In this document: positions 29,918 to 38,496 of the stretch, in pieces | Layout of the letters: every line of letters starts with the position of its first letter | Position numbering within the stretch: position 1 is the stretch's first letter | Assembly: GCF_014193675.1 (NCBI RefSeq) | Contig: NZ_BLXZ01000001.1 | Coordinates: 62,001 to 126,000 of the forward strand | Length of the DNA stretch: 64,000 nucleotides | Source: Geomonas limicola | Lineage (GTDB): Bacteria; Desulfobacterota; Desulfuromonadia; Geobacterales; Geobacteraceae | Reading direction: 5' to 3' | Translations under genes and position numbers: made by a program | The notes under the pieces: model-generated | Databases searched by the model: none | Told to the model about the DNA's origin: nothing | Seen by the model: the letters and a program-made list of their open reading frames with translations, nothing else

Positions 29918-30397
29918 ATGTCCTTTAACCACTTCGATGCCAGCGGCAACGCGATCATGGTGGATGTGAGCCAGAAAAACCCGACCATGCGCACCGCTAT
30001 AGCCGGCGCCGTCTTGACCCTCAAACCGGAAACCGTGCATGCCATCGTGGAAGGAAAGGTCGCCAAGGGCGACGTGCTCGGCGTGGCACGCCTGGCCGGC
30101 ATTGCGGGGGCCAAGCGGACCCCCGACCTGATTCCCCTTTCCCATCCCCTGGCCCTGCACCACGTTGCCGTCGATTTCCAGGTTGATGCGTCTCAGGGTC
30201 GTATCGAGATCCGTGCGACCGTGCGCGCCTTCGAGCGCACCGGCGTGGAGATGGAAGCGATGACCGCCGCCACGGTCGCGGCGCTCACCGTGTACGACAT
30301 GTGCAAGGGGAGCGACAAGGGTATCGTCATCTCCGACATCGCCCTCATCTTCAAGGAAGGCGGCAAGAGTGGCACCTTCCAGCGCACCGCGCCGTAA
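29918..30397 (+). CDS. moaC: Cyclic pyranopterin monophosphate synthase MoaC, 159 aa
   Basis: MoaC converts the MoaA product to cPMP. Conserved pieces are MVDVSQKNPTMRTAIA, AGIAGAKRTPDLIPLSHPL, TGVEMEAMTAATVAALTVYD and MCKGSDKG. It lies between moeA and mog, with its start 3 bp after the moeA stop. The length is typical of the family. Confidence 0.96.
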   Translation: MSFNHFDASGNAIMVDVSQKNPTMRTAIAGAVLTLKPETVHAIVEGKVAKGDVLGVARLAGIAGAKRTPDLIPLSHPLALHHVAVDFQVDASQGRIEIRATVRAFERTGVEMEAMTAATVAALTVYDMCKGSDKGIVISDIALIFKEGGKSGTFQRTAP

Positions 30398-30465
30398 CAG
30401 CGCAGGCACGAGTGCCGGTTTCTGACGCCTGGCCCTTCGGTGCCTGACCCCGTAAGGAGATTTCT

Positions 30466-30957
30466 ATGAAAGCCGCAATTTTGACGCTGAGCGACCGCTG
30501 CTCCACCGGAGAGCGTGCCGACGGCAGTGGACCGGCGCTCAGAGCCTGGCTCGAAGAGCGCGGGGTGCAGGTCACCCACACCGAGGTGATTCCCGACGAG
30601 GGAGCACTCATCTCCCAGCGCCTCGCCGAGTGGGCGGACAGCGGCAACTACGACCTGATCCTCACCACAGGTGGCACCGGGGTCTCCCCGCGCGACGTCA
30701 CACCTGAGGCGACCGAACGGATAGTCGACCGTCTGCTGCCGGGGTTTGGCGAGGTAATGCGCATGGAGAGCCTGAAGAAGACCCCCAACGCCATGATCTC
30801 CCGCGCCGTCGCCGGCATCCGCAAACAGGCCCTGATCGTCAACCTCCCCGGCAGCCCCAAGGGCGCCACCGAATGCATCTCGTTCGTCTGGCCGGCAATT
30901 CCTCACGCCGTCGCGAAGATGCAGGGAGATCCCGAGGAGTGCGGCACACCATCCTGA
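30466..30957 (+). CDS. mog: Molybdopterin adenylyltransferase MogA/MoaB, 163 aa
   Basis: MogA activates molybdopterin by adenylation before MoeA inserts the metal. The MoCF-binding fold shows LTLSDRCSTGERADGSGP, TTGGTGVSPRDVTPEAT and LPGSPKGATECI. The start follows AAGGAGATTTCT. It is 68 bp after moaC and probably cotranscribed. MogA and MoaB are close homologues; the Mog name is chosen for the presence of MoeA in the operon. Confidence 0.92.
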   Translation: MKAAILTLSDRCSTGERADGSGPALRAWLEERGVQVTHTEVIPDEGALISQRLAEWADSGNYDLILTTGGTGVSPRDVTPEATERIVDRLLPGFGEVMRMESLKKTPNAMISRAVAGIRKQALIVNLPGSPKGATECISFVWPAIPHAVAKMQGDPEECGTPS

Positions 30958-30970
30958 TGAGGGTTTTCTA

Positions 30971-30999
30971 TTGACCTACCCCCTTAGCTGAGATATAAA
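30971..30999 (+). promoter_or_regulatory. Sigma-70 promoter of pta
   Basis: TTGACC (30971-30976), a 17-nt spacer and TATAAA (30994-30999), with five of six matches in each element. It is 37 bp before the pta start codon, which has AAAAGGGAGGA as ribosome binding site. Confidence 0.8.
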
Positions 31000-31036
31000 C
31001 CTAACGCAGTTTTAAACTTGAAAAGGGAGGACATTC

Positions 31037-32038
31037 ATGCCCCTGGTGAAGCTAATTAAAGAGAAGGCGCGTACTCATCTGAAGACTATCGTGTTACCGG
31101 AGAGCTACGACGAGCGGATGCTCTTTGCCGCACAGAATATTGTCGAACAGGGTTTGGCTAAAATCGTACTCCTGGGCAACCCTGAAAAGCTCAAGGCCGA
31201 GGCAGCGGGAAAAGGGATCAACCTGACCGGCGTCGAGATCCTGGAGCCGTCGAGCGCACCGAAGCTGAACCGTTACGTCGAGCTGCTGGTGGAGCTGCGC
31301 AAGTCGAAGGGGCTTACCCCGCAGGAGGCGCGGGATCTGCTGATTGCTCCCGACAACCTCTACTTTGCCGGCATGATGGTCCGCGAAGGGGATGCCGACG
31401 GCGAGGTGGCGGGTGCCACCGGCACCACTGGCGACGTTTTGCGTGCCGCCTTCCAGACCGTGGGCCCCGCTCCCGGCATCAAGACCGTCTCCTCCTTCTT
31501 CCTGATGGCAACCAAGACGCCGACCTTCGGCCAGGAAGGGGTCATCCTCTTCGCCGACTGCGCGGTCAACCCGAACCCGGACGCGCAGGCACTGGCCGAG
31601 ATCGCCATCGCCACGGCGCGCAACTGCAAGGCGTTCCTCGACGTCCCGGCCCGCGTCGCCATGCTCTCCTTCTCCACCAAGGGAAGCGCAAAGCACCCGG
31701 ACGCCGACAAGGTCCTCAAGGCGCTGGAGATCGCCCGCGCCATGGATCCGGAACTGAGCATCGACGGCGAACTGCAGGCAGACGCCGCCATCATTCCCGC
31801 CGTCGGCGAAAAGAAGGCTCCCGGCTCCAACGTGGCGGGCCGTGCCAACGTCCTGGTCTTCCCGACCCTGGACGCCGGCAACATCGCCTACAAACTGGTG
31901 GAGCGCATCGCCGGGGCCAAGGCCATCGGCCCGGTCATCCAGGGTCTCGCGAAACCGGTAAACGACCTCTCGCGCGGCTGCTCGATCCAGGACATCATCG
32001 ACGTCACCGCTATCACCGCCGTTCAGGCACAAGGCTAG
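31037..32038 (+). CDS. pta: Phosphate acetyltransferase, 333 aa
   Basis: This is the short, catalytic-domain-only form of the enzyme that interconverts acetyl-CoA and acetyl phosphate. Landmarks are IVLPESYDERML, VAGATGTTGDVLRAAFQ, FADCAVNPNPDAQALAEIA and VAMLSFSTKGSAKHPD, ending near VNDLSRGCSIQDIID. It pairs with acetate kinase for acetate activation or ATP formation. In this locus pta and ackA face each other and each has its own promoter candidate. Confidence 0.96.
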   Translation: MPLVKLIKEKARTHLKTIVLPESYDERMLFAAQNIVEQGLAKIVLLGNPEKLKAEAAGKGINLTGVEILEPSSAPKLNRYVELLVELRKSKGLTPQEARDLLIAPDNLYFAGMMVREGDADGEVAGATGTTGDVLRAAFQTVGPAPGIKTVSSFFLMATKTPTFGQEGVILFADCAVNPNPDAQALAEIAIATARNCKAFLDVPARVAMLSFSTKGSAKHPDADKVLKALEIARAMDPELSIDGELQADAAIIPAVGEKKAPGSNVAGRANVLVFPTLDAGNIAYKLVERIAGAKAIGPVIQGLAKPVNDLSRGCSIQDIIDVTAITAVQAQG

Positions 32039-32401
32039 GGAATCCTTTAGCCACAGGCAAGGTAAAGAGCAACGAAAACTTCCCTGTAGTTCGGTTCGGC
32101 CTCTTTCGTTAACGATGGAGGCCGAACCTGTTCTTAGGCCTCTAGTTAAAGCCTGGGTTTGGTTTCTGTGGGGCTTCTGTGGGGTACGCGGGACGTGTCG
32201 AGAAGGTCCCCAACCGGCTCCTGCTGCCGGCCGCACGTTCCCCACTCTGGCAAAGGGGGGACAGGGGGGATTTGCCTTGCGTCGAAGATGGATGATTCGC
32301 CCACGAGCATTGGACACAAAAAGGCCGGCAGGTTTCCCTGTCGGCCTTTTTCATGTATGAGTTCTTAGTCTACAGTTTTCCGCTGGGGGTGGGAACCCGG
32401 C
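32039..32401. other. Intergenic region between convergent pta and ackA
   Basis: No gene. It holds an inverted element in which GGCCGAAC/GTTCGGCC arms lie about 32095-32127, a G-run block (about 32225-32275) and the terminator at 32318-32351. Confidence 0.6.
32318..32351. terminator. Bidirectional terminator between pta and ackA
   Basis: AAAAAGGCCGGCAGG, TTTC and CCTGTCGGCCTTTTT form a near-perfect stem with A/T tracts on both sides, suited to stop both convergent genes. Confidence 0.9.
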
Positions 32402-33667
32402 TTATTTCCTCACGAAATCCGGTTTGGAAAAACTGTATTCAAAATGCATGTGATCGGTGTAACTTCCGTCCAGAATCGCCGCAACGTCCTCGGTGAAGAC
32501 CAGCTCCTCGTCAGTCGGAATGACGTACACCTTGACCGGAGAATCGTCCGTGGTGATCAGGCTCTCGCGCTTGCGGGTCATGGCAGCGGCGTTACGCTCG
32601 CGGTCCAGGTGGATGCCCAGGTGCTCGAGCCCCTCGATCGCCTTGGCGCGGATCGGAGCACCCATCTCCCCTACCCCCGCGGTGAAAATAACCGCATCGA
32701 GGCGCCCAACTACCGCGAGGTAGGTCCCGATGTACTTCTTCAGGCGATAGGCCTCGATGTCCAGCGCCAGGGCACAGAGTTTGTCGCCGCCCTGGGCATG
32801 TTCGATGACGTCGCGGCGGTCGGTGAAGCGGCCGGTGATGCCGATAACCCCGCTCTTTTTGTTGAGGATGCTGTCGATCTCCTTGGCGGAGAGGTTGTCC
32901 TTCTGCATCATGAAGGCAGGGATCGCGGGATCGATATCACCGCAGCGGGTCCCCATCATCGCACCTTCCAGCGGCGTGAGCCCCATGCTGGTATCCACGG
33001 AGACGCCATTTTTGATGGCACAGTGGGAGACACCGTTACCGATGTGCATGGTGATCAGGTTGCACTCCCGGGCCGACTTCCCCAGGATGGCGGCAGCGCG
33101 CTTGGAGACGTAGAGGTGGGAGGTGCCGTGGAAACCGTAGCGGCGCACACCGTACTTCTCGTACCACTCGTAGGGGAGCGGGTACAGGTAGGCATGTTCA
33201 GGCATGGTCTGGTGGAAGGCCGTATCGAAGATGGCGACCTGCGGAACACCCGGCAAGACGGCCATGGCACCTTCAATCCCCGCGATATTAGGGGGATTGT
33301 GCAGCGGGGCCAGGTGCTGCACATCAGTGACCGCCTCGAGCACGTCGTCGTTGATCAGCACCGATTTGGTAAAGCGCTCGCCACCATGCACCACACGGTG
33401 ACCGACTGCGGCAATCTGCTTGATATCTGTGAGCACCCCGTGCTCGGGGGAGGTCAGGGTCCGCAGAATAAGATCGACAGCGGTCTTGTGGTCCGGGCAG
33501 TCGGAGTTCTCGCGGTAGGTCTCGCGCCCAGGGACCTCGTGGAGGATGAACGAATCGCCGATTACGACACGCTCCACCATCCCCTTGGCAACGACAACCT
33601 TCTTCGACCAGTCGAACAACTGGTATTTTACCGAAGAACTTCCGCAGTTAAGCGCCAGAATATCCAT
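32402..33667 (-). CDS. ackA: Acetate kinase, 421 aa
   Basis: The N-terminal MDILALNCGSSSVKYQLFD, AVGHRVVHGGERF, AIFDTAFHQTMPEHAYLYP, RYGFHGTSHLYV, NLITMHIGNGVSHCAI and FTAGVGEMGAPIR are the ASKHA-fold kinase signatures of AckA. It converts acetate and ATP to acetyl phosphate and ADP, reversibly. The length is about 20 residues more than the usual 400, with a short C-terminal extension (HMHFEYSFSKPDFVRK). It is divergent from the ferredoxin gene and convergent with pta. Confidence 0.96.
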   Translation of the reverse strand: MDILALNCGSSSVKYQLFDWSKKVVVAKGMVERVVIGDSFILHEVPGRETYRENSDCPDHKTAVDLILRTLTSPEHGVLTDIKQIAAVGHRVVHGGERFTKSVLINDDVLEAVTDVQHLAPLHNPPNIAGIEGAMAVLPGVPQVAIFDTAFHQTMPEHAYLYPLPYEWYEKYGVRRYGFHGTSHLYVSKRAAAILGKSARECNLITMHIGNGVSHCAIKNGVSVDTSMGLTPLEGAMMGTRCGDIDPAIPAFMMQKDNLSAKEIDSILNKKSGVIGITGRFTDRRDVIEHAQGGDKLCALALDIEAYRLKKYIGTYLAVVGRLDAVIFTAGVGEMGAPIRAKAIEGLEHLGIHLDRERNAAAMTRKRESLITTDDSPVKVYVIPTDEELVFTEDVAAILDGSYTDHMHFEYSFSKPDFVRK

Positions 33668-33761
33668 CGATCAGCGACCCTCCTCGGGATTGGGTAATCG
33701 GTTCAGACATCGCGACCCGATCAGGTCACGGCTGGCCGACATCAAAATAAAACCTCTTTTT

Positions 33762-33790
33762 ATAATAGCGTAGTATGGCTTGCAGTTCAA
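33762..33790 (-). promoter_or_regulatory. Sigma-70 promoter candidate of ackA
   Basis: On the minus strand TTGAAC (33790-33785), 17 nt and TATTAT (33767-33762), about 95 bp before the ackA start. The spacing is ideal. Confidence 0.65.
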
Positions 33791-33804
33791 GAATTTTCTG
33801 GTGT

Positions 33805-33833
33805 TTGCCGAGCCCCATTTGCACCAGCATTAT
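33805..33833 (+). promoter_or_regulatory. Sigma-70 promoter candidate of the ferredoxin gene
   Basis: TTGCCG (33805-33810), 17 nt and CATTAT (33828-33833), about 72 bp before the ferredoxin start. Four of six bases match in each element. Confidence 0.4.
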
Positions 33834-33905
33834 TGGTGGACTTTTTCTCCGGGCTGTGCTAGTTTTTCCGGAAAATTAGGAAACTACCTGAAGGAGGTGA
33901 ATACT

Positions 33906-34076
33906 TTGGCACATACCATTTCTGACGAGTGCATCAACTGCGGCGCATGCGACGATTCCTGCCCGGTGAACGCAATCAGTGAAGCTGGCGACAAGCGCGC
34001 TATCGCTGCAGACACCTGCATCGACTGCGGTGCATGCGTCGATACCTGCCCGGTGTCCGCTATCAGCGCAGCCTAA
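33906..34076 (+). CDS. 2[4Fe-4S] ferredoxin, 56 aa
   Basis: Two CxxCxxCxxxCP clusters (CINCGACDDSCP and CIDCGACVDTCP) define a small bacterial-type ferredoxin for low-potential electron transfer. The start is TTG at 33906 rather than an upstream ATG, because a near-perfect GGAGGTG (33893-33899) lies 6 nt before it and the residues MAHTISDEC match the usual N-terminus. It is flanked by its own terminator and is probably monocistronic. Confidence 0.95.
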   Translation: MAHTISDECINCGACDDSCPVNAISEAGDKRAIAADTCIDCGACVDTCPVSAISAA

Positions 34077-34102
34077 GGAACACGTTTCATGCAGCACCCC
34101 TA

Positions 34103-34134
34103 AACCTGCACGGGTTCACCTGTGCAGGTTTTTT
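34103..34134 (+). terminator. Terminator of the ferredoxin gene
   Basis: AACCTGCAC, a short loop and GTGCAGGTT followed by TTTT, 27 bp after the ferredoxin stop. Confidence 0.88.
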
Positions 34135-34150
34135 CGCGCCCAGAAAAAGG

Positions 34151-34182
34151 AAAAGGCCGGCAAAAGCGCCGGCCCTTTTTTG
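34151..34182. terminator. Terminator of the hpt/zinc-ribbon operon
   Basis: GGCCGGC, an AAAAGC loop and GCCGGCC are flanked by AAAA on the left and TTTTTT on the right. It lies 22 bp beyond the stop of the minus-strand zinc-ribbon gene and can act on both strands. Confidence 0.8.
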
Positions 34183-34203
34183 TTGCAGAGCTGCCAGTGG
34201 CCG

Positions 34204-36081
34204 TTACTTTCCGGCTACCGTCGAGCCGATGACCTCAACGCCGAAGTCGGCGGCGTCCTTGGGGACGTTCGGGATGGCAACCACGAAGTTGATCCCCTTG
34301 CCGGGCTGGACCCCGAGATTGGACAGGGAGTCACCGAACTGGTTGTTCATGATCGACTCGATCTTGCTCATCGGCAGGGAGCTCAGCTGCTCCGGGGTGA
34401 TCCGGTTACCGCAATAGGCGGTCTTCTGCACCAGGACCGTCCCCTTCTTGTCGTAGATGTTCACTCGGACGTGGATCGAGGCACGTGCCTTGCGGAATGA
34501 ATTCACCGCCTCACCGGTCACCACGAAGAGTTCGCCGGCTTCCTTGTTCTGCGAGAAGGAGGCCTGCTGATTCCGGATGGTGATGCGCCCTTCCTCGGGG
34601 GTCTCCATTCCGAACCATTTCGCCACAAACCCCAGGCCTACCTTATCGAAGGCAGCGGGACCGCTCTGCAGCAGGTAGAGCCCCGCCCCGCTCAGGACGA
34701 CGATCACCAAAACGGAGATGGCAACCACCGAGACGGCCAGCACCGAACGACCTTTGCGCCGTGAGGCGATAGAGAGCGGCGGCAGCCCGTCGTCCTCGAA
34801 GTCGTCGTCCGAGATCTTGGTCGGCAACGGCCCGAGTTCGAACTCTTCCTCTGGCGTAGTGCCCTTTTCCTTGGCTGCAGCGGCGCCGAAGAGAAACGGG
34901 GAGGACGTACCGACGTCCCTGGGCTCGGAGGGAGCGACGGTCGCACCGGTCACGCTAGCCGCGGCAAGATCCGCCGCGGCAGCAGGAATAGCAGTTTCGG
35001 CAGCAGGCGGTGCCAGGGGCTCGTTCGTAAAGGTGAAATCACCGAACCCGTCGCTGCTCGCCGAACTGCCGGATACTGCCGGTCCGGATTGCGGAGCATC
35101 GTTGAAAGAAAACGGCGCAGGTTCCTGATCGGCAGTCGACGTGGAGGGAGCCGAGGCGGTCTCGGGTTCCGAGATACTGGTCGACCGGGCCGGTTCCTCA
35201 TCGAAGCTGAAGTCGCCGAAATCGAACTCCTCCTTCGCAGGAGGTGCCACCGTCTGGGGCTGGTCAGGTTCATCAGAGAAGCTGAACTCACCGAAGTCCA
35301 TCTCTTCTTTAGGTGCCGGAGCCTGTTCCGGGGCCGGGGCGCTGGTAGCCTCATCGAACGAGAATTCGCCGAAGTCCAGCTCCTGAGCCTTGGCCGCCGG
35401 TGCCGGTTCGCTCTCTATCGGTTCGCTGGAAAACTCGAATTCGCCGAAGTCGAGGGCCGGCGCCGCAGGTTCCGCAGCAGGCTGCGGCTCGGGTTCGGTC
35501 GAAAAAGAAAATTCGCCAAAGTCGAGTTCACCTCCGGCCTGGGGTGCTGCGGCTTCCTGCACCGAAGGTGGCGTGTCGTCGAAGGATAACTCGCCGTAGT
35601 CGAGACCGGTGGCGGCGGGACTTGCCGTCTCCGGCGCTGCAGAGGTGGCAGGAAGCTCGAAATCGCCGAAAGAGTAGTCCGTGTCCTGGGTCGATGCATC
35701 GGATTGGGCCGCAGCGTCGGAGGGTTCGCTCGGGAATTCAAATGCTGCAAACTCCTCGGTCGGCGTGGCCTGCGGGGTCTCCGGTTCGGCGGCGACGGCA
35801 GGAGCCTCCTTGGCGCCGGCGGACTCGAGAGCTGCCTCGAAACCGAAACCTTCGGGTTCCGGCGCCGGGGTGGGAGTGACCTGTTCGGAGCTCTGCGCTG
35901 CAACCGGTGGAGCCCCCAAACCCGAAAGGATCGCATCGAACTCGGATTCTTCCTGCTTTACTTCAGCTCCGGCCAGAAAGACATGACGGCATTTCGAGCA
36001 GCGCACCTTCACGCCGCCCGGCTTGAGTTTCGAATCATCCAGCCGGAATTTGGTGTGGCACTGGTCGCATTGAAGAATCAT
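34204..36081 (-). CDS. Zinc-ribbon membrane protein with DFGEFSF repeats and C-terminal DUF3426-like domain, 625 aa
   Basis: The N-terminus is an MJ0042-type zinc ribbon with Cys5, Cys8, Cys28 and Cys31. Residues about 50-440 are a Pro/Ala/Glu-rich, probably disordered linker. It holds at least eight imperfect copies of a short aromatic-acidic motif: FGDFEL, YGELSFDD, FGEFSFSTEP, FGEFEFSSEP, FGEFSFDEA, FGEFSFSDEP, FGDFSFDEEP and FGDFTFTNEP. One membrane helix lies at about 446-470, followed by a 154-residue C-terminal domain like DUF3426, probably periplasmic. The gene overlaps the hpt stop by 4 bp. The function is unknown; the repeat array suggests a multivalent cytoplasmic docking region. 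Confidence 0.85.
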   Translation of the reverse strand: MILQCDQCHTKFRLDDSKLKPGGVKVRCSKCRHVFLAGAEVKQEESEFDAILSGLGAPPVAAQSSEQVTPTPAPEPEGFGFEAALESAGAKEAPAVAAEPETPQATPTEEFAAFEFPSEPSDAAAQSDASTQDTDYSFGDFELPATSAAPETASPAATGLDYGELSFDDTPPSVQEAAAPQAGGELDFGEFSFSTEPEPQPAAEPAAPALDFGEFEFSSEPIESEPAPAAKAQELDFGEFSFDEATSAPAPEQAPAPKEEMDFGEFSFSDEPDQPQTVAPPAKEEFDFGDFSFDEEPARSTSISEPETASAPSTSTADQEPAPFSFNDAPQSGPAVSGSSASSDGFGDFTFTNEPLAPPAAETAIPAAAADLAAASVTGATVAPSEPRDVGTSSPFLFGAAAAKEKGTTPEEEFELGPLPTKISDDDFEDDGLPPLSIASRRKGRSVLAVSVVAISVLVIVVLSGAGLYLLQSGPAAFDKVGLGFVAKWFGMETPEEGRITIRNQQASFSQNKEAGELFVVTGEAVNSFRKARASIHVRVNIYDKKGTVLVQKTAYCGNRITPEQLSSLPMSKIESIMNNQFGDSLSNLGVQPGKGINFVVAIPNVPKDAADFGVEVIGSTVAGK

Positions 36082-36641
36082 GCATCTCCTCCAGGGGGAG
36101 TTTGGATAATTTCATAGATGGCGGAGAGTTCGCGCATCCGCTCGTCCAGGTCCAGACCGTAACCGACCAGGAACCCGCCGGGGCAGTCGATCCCTACGAA
36201 ATCCGGGGTGATCTCGGCGAGGCGACGCTCGTTTTTATCGATGAGGGTGCAGACCTTGAGAGATTTGGCACCGCGCTCTTTGAGGAGATCGAGGAGGTAC
36301 GTCAGGGTGAGACCGGTGTCGACGATATCTTCCACGACCAGGACGTGCCGGCCGTCCACGCTCTGCTCCAGGTCCTTCTTGACGCGCACGGTACCGGTGG
36401 TCTCGGTGCCGGCGTAGCTGGAGAGCTTCACGAAGTCCATCTCCACCGGGATGCGCAGGGCACGTACCAGGTCGGCTGCGAAGAAAACTGCTCCATTAAG
36501 AACTACAACAACCAGAACTCTCTCGCCGGCGTACGCAGTACTGATTTCCTGCCCCAGTCTCTGTATTTCCGCTGCGATCCGTTCCTTCGAATACACTTCC
36601 TGCAGGTTAAAGCCCTGTTCCAACCAGTAAGCACGTTCCAT
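36078..36641 (-). CDS. hpt: Hypoxanthine phosphoribosyltransferase, 187 aa
   Basis: The PRPP-binding motif VLVVEDIVDTGLTL, VVVLNGAVFFAADLVR near the N-terminus, and DFVGIDCPGGFLVGYGLDLDE at the C-terminus identify a type I purine phosphoribosyltransferase. It salvages hypoxanthine (and probably guanine) with PRPP. The length is typical. It is the first gene of a two-gene operon with the zinc-ribbon protein, with ATGA overlap. Confidence 0.95.
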   Translation of the reverse strand: MERAYWLEQGFNLQEVYSKERIAAEIQRLGQEISTAYAGERVLVVVVLNGAVFFAADLVRALRIPVEMDFVKLSSYAGTETTGTVRVKKDLEQSVDGRHVLVVEDIVDTGLTLTYLLDLLKERGAKSLKVCTLIDKNERRLAEITPDFVGIDCPGGFLVGYGLDLDERMRELSAIYEIIQTPPGGDA

Positions 36642-36714
36642 TAATTTTCTCCCAATTTCGTATAGCAGATACCATTTGCAGTGTCAAATCATTCTGGTCT
36701 CAGTGGCATCTTTG

Positions 36715-36723
36715 TGCTATAAA
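36715..36723 (+). promoter_or_regulatory. Extended -10 promoter candidate of the DUF1573 gene
   Basis: TGCTATAAA fits an extended -10 element (TGnTATAAT), 43 bp before the start codon. No good -35 is seen at 17 nt. Confidence 0.45.
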
Positions 36724-36766
36724 TACCCCAAATCAAAAGTACACGCAATAATTTAGGGGTTCAAAG

Positions 36767-37456
36767 ATGAAAAACAGCCTGTACGCCGCGTTACTGACCA
36801 ACCTGCTACTTGCCGCGACGGCCTTTGCCGCACCCGAACTGACAGTAACCGAGCCCACCTACAACTTCGGCAGCATTACCCAGGGAAAGAAGGTACAGCA
36901 CAACTTCGTAATACGGAACAGTGGTGACGCCCCGTTGCACATCAAGGAGGTGAACGTCTCCTGTGGCTGCACAGCCGCCAAGCCCTCGGCCTCGCAGATC
37001 GCTCCAGGCAAATCAGCCGAGATCCAGGTCGTCTTCGACTCGACCAGCTTCTCCGGTAAAGTACAGAAATCCGTGGCCGTCATAAGTAACGCCGGCAAGG
37101 CTCCCAACTACGTGCTCAACATGGAGGGGACCATCCTGGAGCCGCTGCAGTACGCCCCGCGTCAGGTGAACCTGGGCGCCCTGAAGGCAGGCGGCAGCAA
37201 ACAGGCGACCGTCAGTATCACCAACCGCGACAATCAGGCGGTCCGGATCCTCTCGGTCACCCTCACCTCGAACACGCTGCAGCTCAAGACCAGCATGAAA
37301 AAGAGCGAGCTGAAACCGGGCGAAACCGGTGCGATCGAACTCACCTTCACCCCGCGCCCCGATGCGAAGGTGATGAGCGGCTACCTGCACATCAGCACCG
37401 ATTCGGCCCAAAAGAAAGAGCTGACCATTCCGGTGTACGCCTCGGTCGCCAAGTAG
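36767..37456 (+). CDS. Exported DUF1573 protein, 229 aa
   Basis: A signal peptide (residues 1-21, cleaved before APELTV) is followed by two immunoglobulin-like beta domains. The first carries the DUF1573 pattern YNFGSITQGKKVQHNFVIRN and VSCGCTAAKPS. The second has a similar layout (VNLGALKAGGSKQATVSITN). It is a periplasmic or surface protein of unknown function. It is divergent from hpt and followed by tRNA-Arg after about 120 bp. Confidence 0.88.
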   Translation: MKNSLYAALLTNLLLAATAFAAPELTVTEPTYNFGSITQGKKVQHNFVIRNSGDAPLHIKEVNVSCGCTAAKPSASQIAPGKSAEIQVVFDSTSFSGKVQKSVAVISNAGKAPNYVLNMEGTILEPLQYAPRQVNLGALKAGGSKQATVSITNRDNQAVRILSVTLTSNTLQLKTSMKKSELKPGETGAIELTFTPRPDAKVMSGYLHISTDSAQKKELTIPVYASVAK

Positions 37457-37536
37457 GCCGTTCCCTCCCCTCGCGTTCGCGGAACCGGTCAAAATGCCCT
37501 GATCGTGGCAGTCGCGCAGAAAGTTGTAATTAAATC

Positions 37537-37565
37537 TTGAGTTGCCGGGAAAAGTGGTGTAAAAG
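37537..37565 (+). promoter_or_regulatory. Promoter of tRNA-Arg
   Basis: TTGAGT (37537-37542), 17 nt and TAAAAG (37560-37565), 13 bp before the tRNA 5' end. Confidence 0.65.
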
Positions 37566-37578
37566 ATGTCTTTCACTA

Positions 37579-37655
37579 GGGCGGGTAGCTCAGTTGGATA
37601 GAGTACTGGCCTCCGAAGCCAGGGGTCATGGGTTCGAATCCCATCTCGCCCACCA
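37579..37655 (+). tRNA. tRNA-Arg (anticodon CCG)
   Basis: A complete cloverleaf: acceptor GGGCGGG/CTCGCCC with one G-U pair, D-arm with GG, anticodon arm CTGGC-CTCCGAA-GCCAG with CCG at 34-36, T-arm with TTCGAAT, and encoded CCA (37653-37655). It reads CGG codons. Confidence 0.97.
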
Positions 37656-37686
37656 TCTGCTTCCAGTTAGCAGAGCTGAAGAACAC

Positions 37687-37750
37687 AACTCCGAATCATG
37701 AGTGCCCGGCTAAGGCGACCATGGTTCGGAGTTTTTGTTTTTTTCAGGAC
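37687..37750 (+). terminator. Terminator after tRNA-Arg
   Basis: AACTCCGAA (37687-37695) pairs with TTCGGAGTT (37735-37743) followed by TTTTGTTTTTTTC, with a long loop that contains a smaller inner pairing. Confidence 0.7.
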
Positions 37751-38028
37751 AGCTTATTCACGCGCCGCGGGCTGCATGGCTGATACCAAGGCGCTACGGC
37801 GACGGCAAAAGGAAGAGCCGATTCCCCGGCTCTCGACCTTGTACCTGAAAGCTCCCTCAGTTCGCTTTTGCCAGTGGAATCATTTAACGGCCGGCAGGGC
37901 GTCAGTCTCTGAGGGTCTGAAGAGGCTCGCGTCACCTGAAAGTAACCCGCTTGTTCTGGAACCGTGATCACACCAGGGTACGCTGGTCATGGTCCGAATG
38001 GCATTTTTTGCAGGAAATGAGGTAGGAC
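37751..38028. other. Gene-free stretch before the DUF2062 gene
   Basis: No supported gene. A CxxCH-containing frame on the minus strand near 37968-38030 is too short to call. Confidence 0.4.
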
Positions 38029-38496
38029 ATGGCCGGGATCTTCCCTCGCCTCGCGCTGGTAACGAAAGAGAAGATTGCCAAGGTGTTCTCGAGCGGGCTC
38101 ACCCCGCATAAACTATCGCAAACCCTCTGCCTGGGTGTCGCCGTTGGGGTGCTGCCGCTCATTTGGGGAACCTCGCTCATCTGTGCCGGATTGGCAGCCC
38201 TATTGCGACTGAACCAGGCCGCTATCCAGGCGGTAAACTACTGCTGCTATCCGTTACAGTTCGCGCTGTTTCTGCCGCTGTGCCGCTTGGGCGAACGAAT
38301 CTTACCCTGGGGGCCTACGCTTAGTCGTGAGGTGCTCGATGCAGCAGTGCACGGCAAGATCGGCACCTCGGCGAGGCTCCTCTTTTGGGGAACCCTGCAC
38401 GGCCTGCTGGCCTGGCTGGTCACCGTCCTGCCACTAGCGCTCCTCGTCCAGGTACCCTTGCGCCACCTGCTGGCACGCCGTCAGCCGACCGACTAA
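38029..38496 (+). CDS. DUF2062 membrane protein, 155 aa
   Basis: The pattern SGLTPHKLSQTLCLGVAVGV at the start and two or three hydrophobic helices (about 40-60, 70-90, 115-140) fit the DUF2062 family of small inner-membrane proteins of unknown function. There is no clear ribosome binding site, but the family match starts near the chosen ATG. It is monocistronic. Confidence 0.8.
   Translation: MAGIFPRLALVTKEKIAKVFSSGLTPHKLSQTLCLGVAVGVLPLIWGTSLICAGLAALLRLNQAAIQAVNYCCYPLQFALFLPLCRLGERILPWGPTLSREVLDAAVHGKIGTSARLLFWGTLHGLLAWLVTVLPLALLVQVPLRHLLARRQPTD

Noticed and set aside
37968-38030. CKKCH heme-binding-like motif in a minus-strand frame
   Set aside because: Only about 20 residues remain from the nearest ATG; no signal peptide or second motif, so chance is likely.
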